A stretch of DNA of 38,758 bases, taken from positions 1-38,758 of the forward strand of contig CANEUH010000029.1 in NCBI GenBank assembly GCA_947441615.1, in the 5' to 3' direction. Below, in pieces: positions 31,732-38,758 of this stretch (position 1 is its first letter; each line of letters opens with the position of its first letter). Under the pieces are notes generated by a model that ran no database searches, was not told where the DNA came from, and was given only the letters and a program-made list of their open reading frames with translations. This DNA is from Bacteriovoracaceae bacterium. Its GTDB lineage: Bacteria; Bdellovibrionota; Bacteriovoracia; Bacteriovoracales; Bacteriovoracaceae. A program made the translations under genes and the position numbers.

Positions 31732-31842
31732 CTATCTATCGAGAGCGCCTTTTCCTGAGAACGATCTCGAACCCAGATCTTTTCGTAATTTCTTTATGAG
31801 AGGCCCAACCTTAGTTGAATCCTTCAAGATGATGTCAAACAT
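31732..31842 (-). CDS. Possible 36-residue small protein
   Basis: ATG 31842 follows an ideal GGAGG at 5 nt. The frame reads MFDIILKDSTKVGPLIKKLR, then about 16 more residues and TAG. The basic helix is reminiscent of the start of an HTH regulator, so this may be a truncated remnant between hipBA and the integrase fragment. No family recognised. Confidence 0.3.
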   Translation of the reverse strand: MFDIILKDSTKVGPLIKKLRKDLGSRSFSGKGALDR

Positions 31843-31894
31843 GTAACCTCCAGTATACTTATCGATTTCAATTGAATTTTTTTGTTTAAAATGT

Positions 31895-32617
31895 TTACCC
31901 GAGTATACATGGGGGTCCTAACCAAACAGAAATGAAAAGCCAATTAAAGTTTGCCTGATTCATTTTCCCAGAAGCATCATTTAGTACTTCATGAGGAAGT
32001 GGATCTGAAGCCTTACGACTGTTTTTATTTCTTTGGTAATGAGCATCCAAGAGCCGTTGCCTCTCGTATCCAAGGGGTCGGGTGACAGGCAGAAACGGCT
32101 TCGCAAGTTTTCGGCAGATAAAATAGCCCCAGGCGTTCACAAGGCTTAATATTGAAATGTAGCTGATACTCAGCTGCTGCTCATGAAAGTAATCGTAAAC
32201 TTCTTTGTTATAGTAGTACCACTCCGAAGGATCGATCTTAAGCGCCACAATCATTTTCTTGGCGGCATTCCATTTTGAGCGAGCGTGGGATGTTTTCCTT
32301 CTGCCCTTTCTGGTCTCAGAGTCTCTGGTTCGTAAATATCGTTTTTCAAACTCTTCAACAAACTCAATGGGAAGAACTGAATCGTATTTCTTTTTGTTAC
32401 TATTCTCTTCAATCGCTATTCGCTGAATCCTCTCTTCTTGCCTCTTCACAAAGTCTTGAGCATTAAGTTGTCTTGCACGACCCCTTGCCTCATCAATAGT
32501 CATCAGTTTATGAAACCCCAGTGTAAACCAGCGATCAGGATCAGCATCCCATTCTTTTTTCGCCTTAATGACATTTGAATCTTTTGTGTCTTTGGATTTA
32601 TAAGAAACGGATTGCAC
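31895..32617 (-). pseudogene. N-terminal fragment of a tyrosine recombinase
   Basis: From GTG 32617 the frame matches the intact integrase at 27470-28573 for about 230 residues (LGFHKLMTIDEARGRARQLN; SVLPIEFVEEFEKRY; SEWYYYNKEVYDYFHE; NFNWLFISVWLG). It then breaks at the point where the homologue continues with the first catalytic Arg, and ends in six unrelated residues. An in-frame ATG at 32662 is upstream, but the shared GTG-CAA opening supports GTG. No catalytic residue is left, so no recombinase activity is expected. Confidence 0.88.
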
Positions 32618-32765
32618 CCCGTGGATTAGATTTTTTCCAAGACAAAACACGAACGTAGTCACCCAGGAATTTTACAACTCATCCACCACGTCTAAACTAA
32701 ATACCCAACTAAAAGAGATCGTTACTAGGGAGGGTTGAAGTCTGCCATTAAAATTATTTCTTAAA

Positions 32766-33758
32766 ATGCCGATGATATTTAAGATGAAATTTGTAACCTA
32801 TATTTCAATTGCTTGCTTATGTTATGCTAACCAGGCCAGTGGACAGACTGGTCAAAAAATTATCATTAAAAAAAATGATACACTTTCGAACTTGCTTTGG
32901 AATTTAGAAATAACTCCTCTTTATGGCAAGAAAGGAAAAATTCTAAAAATTATCAATCTTAACCCATATCTAAAAAAAAGAAGTAAAGGTGGACACTTAG
33001 TGAGACCTGGAGATGTGATTAATCTAGGAGAATATGTTACGATCGAGTCGACCAACAATTTTGAAATAGCTCAAGTTAACTCTGAAATTCAAAAGACACG
33101 AACGATCTCATCAGAGAATACTCTAAGTGAATCACCAGAAAAAGAGTATGCATTAGGATTAACTCAAACTTTCCATGCCTATGAAGTCATTGAAAAAAAT
33201 GGTGAAAAAGGCACGATCGCCAGTGGACTAACACCTGGAATATTTTTGGAAGCAAATTTTCTAGACAGCTCGAGATCAAAACTTAAATTTAAACTTGCTT
33301 ATCAATACCTTAGTTTATTAAAGGCAAAAGACTATGAATTAAAGGACAAAAATTTTCTGATGACATCTTTGGGTGCTGATTACTCTTATCGTATAACTCC
33401 AAACTCTTTTTTAAACTTCGCCGTAAATAGCCATGAGCACCTCTTCTTTGCGAAGGGAAACAGTCCTCGCATTGAAGTTTATAAAACAAGTCTTCGATCA
33501 TTCCAATTTGGTTTCAGTGGAAAATGGGAAATTGACAATCGTCATGTGATACAACCAATTCTAAGTTATTCACATTACCTAGGCTCTTCAAATCAAGGTT
33601 TTAGTTTTGAAAAAGGCTACGGTCTAGAGGTAAAATTAAGATTGAATAAGTCACAATCTTTTTTTATTGAACCATTTTATTCCAATTATAAACTTGAAGG
33701 AAATCAACGTTCTTATTCTTGGGATCAAATAGGAATTGGTTTTGGTAAAGAATTCTAA
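32766..33758 (+). CDS. LysM-like plus outer-membrane barrel protein
   Basis: About 330 residues. After a signal peptide (MKFVTYISIACLCYANQASG, starting from an internal ATG at 32784) residues about 28-92 look like a LysM-type peptidoglycan-binding module (IIIKKNDTLSNLLWNL, NPYLKKRSK, LVRPGDVINLG). From about residue 125 the chain has alternating strands (YALGLTQTFHAYEV, FKLAYQYLSLL, SFFIEPFYSNYKL) and ends in IGIGFGKEF with terminal Phe, typical of a small outer-membrane barrel. ATG 32766, 32772 and 32784 are all in frame; none has a good ribosome site. A protein tying barrel to cell wall is the likely reading. No named family recognised. Confidence 0.7.
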   Translation: MPMIFKMKFVTYISIACLCYANQASGQTGQKIIIKKNDTLSNLLWNLEITPLYGKKGKILKIINLNPYLKKRSKGGHLVRPGDVINLGEYVTIESTNNFEIAQVNSEIQKTRTISSENTLSESPEKEYALGLTQTFHAYEVIEKNGEKGTIASGLTPGIFLEANFLDSSRSKLKFKLAYQYLSLLKAKDYELKDKNFLMTSLGADYSYRITPNSFLNFAVNSHEHLFFAKGNSPRIEVYKTSLRSFQFGFSGKWEIDNRHVIQPILSYSHYLGSSNQGFSFEKGYGLEVKLRLNKSQSFFIEPFYSNYKLEGNQRSYSWDQIGIGFGKEF

Positions 33759-33796
33759 TAGCACCATTACCCAGCATTAAAAATCAACATTCCTAA

Positions 33797-36700
33797 TTAC
33801 GGTGATATTGTTCCAGGCATTAAGTTATCAGTTGTCGTCCCGTCACCTAACTGACCATGGGAGTTGTTTCCCCAGCAAGCGACTTTACCAGAATCCGTCT
33901 GGGCACAAGTCTGATTGGCGCCGAGAGAGAGACCTAATAATCTTGAAGGAAGTCCCGAAGGTACTGACCCTGAAAAAGCATCGGTTAAAGAATTATCACC
34001 GATTTGCCCTTTTGAATTGAGACCCCAGCAGATCATGTTATTGGAAGAAGTAAGCCCGCAAGTATGCCCACCGTTTGCTTTAATCGTTGTCAGTCCTGAC
34101 ACTCCTGAGACGGTGACTGGAACATTGCTGTCCACCACGGTCGTATCACCCAGGTTCCCATAAGCATTAAGGCCCCAGCACTTCACTTGTCCAGATGTTA
34201 AGAGAGCACAGGTATGATTCTCCCCAGCGGCGATTTCAGCAACTCCAGAACTGAGCCCGGAAACCAAAGTCGGACTGAGTCTCTGAGTATTCGTGCCGTC
34301 TCCTAGTTGACCATAGGTATTTAGCCCCCAGCATTTTACTGGTCCGGTGGAAAGAAGAGCACAGGTGTGGGACCTCCCCCCCACGATAGAGATGACTTCA
34401 CTGGATAGTGAGGTGATCAGGGTAGGTGAATACCGATCGGTGGTTGTTCCGTCTCCAAGCTGGCCATCAGAATTTGCTCCCCAACAATAGGTAGGGCCAT
34501 TAATCGCCAAGACGCAGGAGTGATTATAACCAGAAAAGACTCCGGCCATGCTGCTAAGAGTTCCCTGGGGGGACCACCAACTCCCAGTAGATCCTATCCC
34601 TAACTGGCCTCTCGAGCCACTTCCCCAGCACTTCAACACTGATGAATCATTAATTCCACACGTATGATTCTCACCGGCCTTAATTTGAAAAAAACCTTCA
34701 AAGTCAATCCCAACCGGAATCAAAGAGCTTGACCACCATCCGTTCCCGAGCTGGCCACTTGTACCCAATCCCCAGCAAGAAGTTAAGTTTCCTTTGATCA
34801 CACAAGTATGGGCAGCACCCATAGTGTGATCAATCACTGGGCCAGTCAGACCAGGTATGTTCCTCGGAACATATTCGTCGCCATCATAGGATAAACCTAG
34901 TTGTCCATAATTGTTTCTTCCCCAGCATCTGAGGGTTCCACCTCGCATAACGGCGCAAGTATGGGCGGCGGAACTAGATGCGTTTGAGGTATCAACAGTC
35001 TTTACGCCAGAGCTCATCCCCATAACATTAATAGGAGTATTTTTGGCCACACTAGATGAAGTCGTCTGATGTCCCAGCCTTCCTGAGCGAGCAGACCCCC
35101 AGCATTTTAAAAGACCTGTCGTCATCACCACACAGGTATAGTGACTCCCAGCTGAAACTGAAGCGACTCCAGAGGAGAGGCCTAGTACGTCAACTGGCTC
35201 AAGACTCTGAGTAATGTTACCGGTTCCTAATTCTCCTGATGCATTTAATCCCCAGCATTTTAGCCCGCCAGAAGTTGTGACAGCACATGAATGTGTATCC
35301 CCAGCTGAAATCGAAACCACGCCAGATAACAGCACACCAGTCGATGATTTTACGTCAACGGGGGACGATGCAGAGGTAACGGAATTGTCCCCTAATTGAC
35401 CGGAGGTATTTAATCCCCAGCATTTCACATTTCCGGCAGTTGTTAAGCCGCAAGTGTGTGCTTTACCGGCCGACACTGCCTTGAACGAGAATCCACCTAC
35501 GACCTTGACTGGAATATTTGAAACAGAGGTCGAACCCCGGCCCAATCGACCGCTACCACCATTACCCCAGCACCAGATATCCGTTCCCACGAGAGCACAG
35601 GCGTGGGCCGCACCAACATCAATGTCACTCGCTATACGTCCCCCACTCACAGTTACCGGAGTAGAAACCGATAAACCCGAAACGACTGCCCCATTCCCGA
35701 GCTGACCACTCGTCCCCAATCCCCAACACTTAATATCACCAGACTCCAATAAAGCGCATGAGAAAGCAGCACCAGACCCGACTTTGATCGCTTTTGGAGT
35801 TGGTCCAATTTCAACGACATCAGTTTTTGAATTATCCCAACCACTGTAGCCAAGCGGGCCACCATCGCCCAATCTTCCATTGTCCATTAATCCCCAACAT
35901 TTGATACCTCCAGATCGAGTCACTACACAAGTGTGGTTATCTCCATTAGAGATTGATGTCACCCCGGAAGCGACTAGCGCAGAAACGCTCAAGGTCAGTG
36001 TCGTTGTTGCTGACTTGCCGTTTGAAGCCAGAATGTTAACAGTATAAACAGTTGAACTAAGAGCACTCGTAGGAGTTCCAGAAAAAACACAGGTTGATGA
36101 GTTTAGAGAAAGACCAGACGGGAGTGCAGGAGAAACAGTACAAGTGACACTGGCAGCTCCCCCGTTAGTGAGGCGACTAGGAATTATTCGCATCGGTAAG
36201 CCGACCTCTCCGGCCGTTGCCCGACTGCCAGAATAACTTAATTCAGGGCTCACGTAATCCACGAAGAGAGTGACTGGAGCTGTTAAGCGTTGTCCCTGCG
36301 AATTCAGTAAGGTCACAGTAAGAGTGGTAGAAGGATAGTAGTTAACTGGAGTACCACTAATGAGACATGTAGAAGAGTTGAGTGACAGACCAGTCGGAAG
36401 AGCTGGAGAAATCGAGCAAGTCACCGGGTATCCGCCCCCTGAAAAACTTGAAGGAGTGACTGACATCGGTTGGCCCACTAAACCGCTTGTCCCGCTGGAA
36501 CCAGCGTAACTTAACCTCACTATTCCGGGTAGAACTTGAATCTGAACCGATGTTCTACTGACTGGAAAATTGCTGCATTCGTCGCAATACTCTAATTGAG
36601 CTATCAGATAGGTTGTTGGCGAGGATATCAGGCCCGGGGTTCCACGAATGGTTAAGTTATAATCAATAAAAAGTCCGTCAGGTAAATAAGGAGTTGATTC

Positions 36701-38758
36701 AGTTCCCCCACCACCGATCCAACCAGACGAAACAGTGGGAATATTTACCGCTTCTCCAGCTGTTAAAGTGATGAGCCCAGAAGAGTATCGGAACGCATAA
36801 CTATCATACCAACTTCCTGATGTATTAAATGTTACGGTCGTCGTGTTTGTTCCATAGGAATTCGTCGCAGTGATCGTAAATACCGCATTGATGTAGTGCT
36901 CATAAATTCCTGAAGCACTGATAACACAAGTCCGAGTATCCATGACAAACGGCCAAGGAAGTGCTGGCGAAATAGAACATCTGCCCGCGGAATCGCCAGA
37001 AAAATCCAAGCTCGTCGGAATGATCTGAGTCGTTCCATTATAACCTGAAAATGTTGTTCCCATGGAACCAGCGTAACTGATGACAGGAGGCTGAGGACCG
37101 ACTCCCATCATGAGAGTTGCTGGTAAAGAACTCCCCACCGTATTTGTCGCAATGATCGTGTAAGAGGATGAGATCAAATTTCCTGTCGGGGTCCCGCTGA
37201 TCTCGCATGTAGTGCTATTGATGGTTGCCCACACCGGAAGAGCTGGAGTGATTGAGCATGAAGTGATGGGGGCCCCACTATTTCTAAGAACAGAAGGAAT
37301 GATTGATAAAGGTGTTCCAACGGATCCTATGTAGGGGCTTGAGTAGCTTAAGAATGGGACATTCACGGCGACGGAAAGAGCGACAGTTGCCGTTGCAGAG
37401 GTTCCAAAATCCGTACTCGCAGTGACAGCGTATGAGGTCGCGGAGACTGCTCTAGTGGGAGTTCCGCTAATGAGACAAGTGGAGCTGTTAATGGAGAGAC
37501 CTTCCGGGAGTTCTGGTGAAATTGAGCAGCTCGTGATCGGTGCCCCTCCACCGGAGATCGCAGAAGGTGACACAGACATGGCAACGCCAGCACTGCCCGA
37601 AGTCCCTGCCGAACTCGCGAAGCTTAAGCTTGGAGTCCCGGATGGGTTCACTCGTAGAGTCACTGACGCCCACCCCGTAGTGAGGTCATTACAATCGTAA
37701 CAGACGTATACCCTTTCAACGATAAACGTCGTTGTGAGGAGCGGACCCCTCGGAGTCCCTCGGATGGTACAGTTTGAGTCAATAAAGTTGAGACCAGTAG
37801 GAAGTGGTGGTGAAGAACGACAGTAATCGTTAGCTTCGCCTTGCACGAAGACTTTGGGTGAAACGGTCATGAGACTACCAACGGTTCCTGTCGTGCCAGT
37901 TGAGTTGGCATAGCTTAAAAGTATTGCCTCGTAAGAATTAGAAAGTGTCACTAACGCAGTTGAAGAGCCGAAAGTGTTGGTTGCGGTGACCGTGAAAGAT
38001 AGGGATTCAAAAGGTTTTGGAGCTCCGGATATAATACAGGTGCTCGGATCGATGGATAATATATCCCTCATATCACTAGACCCATCCCAACCATATTCGG
38101 TGGTGAGTGGAGAGATTGAACAACTTCCTGGAGCATCTTTATAATCAAGTTGAGTTGGAGAGACTTTAAAACTTGCAGAGGTATTTCTGCTTGTTCCAGT
38201 TGATCCCTCATAGCTTAATACAGGTAGACCGACCCCGATTATTATCGTTGCTGGCCTTGAGTCCCCCATGGCGTTCCTGGCGATCACAGAATAGGTCGTT
38301 GAGATATGATTTTCTGTAGGAGTTCCACTAATCACACAGGTTGAACTATGGATTGAAGCCCACGCCGGTAGCGCAGGTGAAGTCGTGCATGAAATAACAG
38401 GCGATGCATTTGCTCGCAATATTGAAGGAGATAGCGTGAGAGGAACACCGATAACTCCACTCGTACCGTTGACTCCAGTGTAGCTGAGAGTGGGGACAGT
38501 TGGGGCCACAACATTAAGTGAAACAATTGTGTTTGATGATCCAGCCGAGTTAGTTACTGTCACCGTATAAGTAGAACTTTCTAGTGTTGCAGTTGGTGTT
38601 CCACTGATTACACAGGTTGAAGTATTGAGCGACGCCCAAGCTGGAAGTGCGGGAGAGGTGGTACACGATGTGATTGCGGCGCCTTGTGTATTAAGTGTGG
38701 TAGGCGAAACACTCATTGCTGTTCCCACGACCCCACTTGTTCCACTGGCCCCAGCATA
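33797..38758 (-). CDS. Giant putative-Ig and RCC1 repeat surface protein, 5' end outside window
   Basis: The frame is open from the right edge to TAA 33797, about 1,650 residues; the N-terminus is missing. About ten putative-Ig (He_PIG-like) repeats of about 90-100 residues come first, each with the pattern SPALPxGLSxNSSTCxISGT and LSYAGSxGTSG. From about 35,960 to 33,860 follow 14 RCC1 repeats of about 49 residues (HTCALxxxGxVKCWGLNxxG and QLGDGT), the number expected for two seven-bladed propellers. Each blade has two Cys, TC and CW, suggesting a disulfide per blade. This fits an extracellular adhesin or surface filament protein. It is higher in GC than the island genes beside it. Partner and role unknown. 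Confidence 0.88.
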   Translation of the reverse strand, partial: YAGASGTSGVVGTAMSVSPTTLNTQGAAITSCTTSPALPAWASLNTSTCVISGTPTATLESSTYTVTVTNSAGSSNTIVSLNVVAPTVPTLSYTGVNGTSGVIGVPLTLSPSILRANASPVISCTTSPALPAWASIHSSTCVISGTPTENHISTTYSVIARNAMGDSRPATIIIGVGLPVLSYEGSTGTSRNTSASFKVSPTQLDYKDAPGSCSISPLTTEYGWDGSSDMRDILSIDPSTCIISGAPKPFESLSFTVTATNTFGSSTALVTLSNSYEAILLSYANSTGTTGTVGSLMTVSPKVFVQGEANDYCRSSPPLPTGLNFIDSNCTIRGTPRGPLLTTTFIVERVYVCYDCNDLTTGWASVTLRVNPSGTPSLSFASSAGTSGSAGVAMSVSPSAISGGGAPITSCSISPELPEGLSINSSTCLISGTPTRAVSATSYAVTASTDFGTSATATVALSVAVNVPFLSYSSPYIGSVGTPLSIIPSVLRNSGAPITSCSITPALPVWATINSTTCEISGTPTGNLISSSYTIIATNTVGSSLPATLMMGVGPQPPVISYAGSMGTTFSGYNGTTQIIPTSLDFSGDSAGRCSISPALPWPFVMDTRTCVISASGIYEHYINAVFTITATNSYGTNTTTVTFNTSGSWYDSYAFRYSSGLITLTAGEAVNIPTVSSGWIGGGGTESTPYLPDGLFIDYNLTIRGTPGLISSPTTYLIAQLEYCDECSNFPVSRTSVQIQVLPGIVRLSYAGSSGTSGLVGQPMSVTPSSFSGGGYPVTCSISPALPTGLSLNSSTCLISGTPVNYYPSTTLTVTLLNSQGQRLTAPVTLFVDYVSPELSYSGSRATAGEVGLPMRIIPSRLTNGGAASVTCTVSPALPSGLSLNSSTCVFSGTPTSALSSTVYTVNILASNGKSATTTLTLSVSALVASGVTSISNGDNHTCVVTRSGGIKCWGLMDNGRLGDGGPLGYSGWDNSKTDVVEIGPTPKAIKVGSGAAFSCALLESGDIKCWGLGTSGQLGNGAVVSGLSVSTPVTVSGGRIASDIDVGAAHACALVGTDIWCWGNGGSGRLGRGSTSVSNIPVKVVGGFSFKAVSAGKAHTCGLTTAGNVKCWGLNTSGQLGDNSVTSASSPVDVKSSTGVLLSGVVSISAGDTHSCAVTTSGGLKCWGLNASGELGTGNITQSLEPVDVLGLSSGVASVSAGSHYTCVVMTTGLLKCWGSARSGRLGHQTTSSSVAKNTPINVMGMSSGVKTVDTSNASSSAAHTCAVMRGGTLRCWGRNNYGQLGLSYDGDEYVPRNIPGLTGPVIDHTMGAAHTCVIKGNLTSCWGLGTSGQLGNGWWSSSLIPVGIDFEGFFQIKAGENHTCGINDSSVLKCWGSGSRGQLGIGSTGSWWSPQGTLSSMAGVFSGYNHSCVLAINGPTYCWGANSDGQLGDGTTTDRYSPTLITSLSSEVISIVGGRSHTCALLSTGPVKCWGLNTYGQLGDGTNTQRLSPTLVSGLSSGVAEIAAGENHTCALLTSGQVKCWGLNAYGNLGDTTVVDSNVPVTVSGVSGLTTIKANGGHTCGLTSSNNMICWGLNSKGQIGDNSLTDAFSGSVPSGLPSRLLGLSLGANQTCAQTDSGKVACWGNNSHGQLGDGTTTDNLMPGTISP

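Overview
The window looks like a chromosomal segment of a Gram-negative, low-to-mid GC bacterium. The envelope evidence is a MipA/OmpV barrel, TolC and RND components, a LysM-barrel protein and lipoprotein-type signals. The gene mix (giant RCC1/Ig surface proteins, SpoIIE/STAS partner-switching genes, FecR, MFS and TauE remnants of sulfur genes) would suit a Bdellovibrionota / Bacteriovorax-like lineage, but no taxonomic marker is present and this is inference only.

Layout. (1) 1-2663: 5' part of a Cys-rich RCC1 lipoprotein running off the left edge. (2) 2802-6595: a reactive-sulfur locus. A rhodanese and an MBL-fold persulfide-dioxygenase-like gene diverge from an ArsR-rhodanese fusion regulator, two half-size YeeE/YedE transporters, a TauE exporter and a frameshifted MFS remnant. 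A perfect 14-bp-arm palindrome sits in the divergent promoter. (3) 6619-7461: a MipA/OmpV barrel. (4) 7758-15448: a higher-GC block that looks like a cell-surface-linked partner-switching system. It holds a HAMP-SpoIIE phosphatase, three paralogous STAS-like proteins, two HATPase (RsbW-type) kinases, an unknown protein, a beta-barrel-like protein and a membrane-anchored FecR-domain protein. Three of its transcription units have a -10-like hexamer exactly 6 nt before the ATG, which suggests leaderless mRNAs. (5) 15719-17213: three small secreted Cys-containing proteins. (6) About 16.5-32.6 kb: an accessory island. It carries one intact and two truncated copies of the same tyrosine-recombinase family, an AbiE toxin-antitoxin pair, a HipBA pair, two copies of a small four-helix membrane protein module (one with a broken partner gene), a shared hairpin repeat, a TetR-controlled TolC-RND pump without an adaptor gene, a recombinase-like HTH protein, a YhcG-type nuclease and a pRiA4 ORF3-like protein. 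(7) 32766-33758: a LysM-plus-barrel protein. (8) 33797-38758: the C-terminal 1,650 residues of a giant protein with about ten putative-Ig repeats followed by 14 RCC1 repeats, running off the right edge.

How the parts may work together. The sulfur locus would sense per/polysulfide through the ArsR-rhodanese regulator, oxidise or transfer sulfane sulfur (MBL, rhodanese) and move sulfur oxyanions across the membrane (YeeE, TauE). In the 7.8-15.4 kb block an envelope input (FecR-domain protein, barrel, SpoIIE sensor domain) would set the state of the STAS proteins against the kinases. All three STAS proteins lack the usual phosphoacceptor serine, so the switch may not run in the textbook way. This block is the best candidate for an undescribed system. 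The island shows repeated gain and decay: the order hairpin repeat / partner gene / four-helix membrane protein / toxin-antitoxin pair / integrase piece occurs twice on the same strand.
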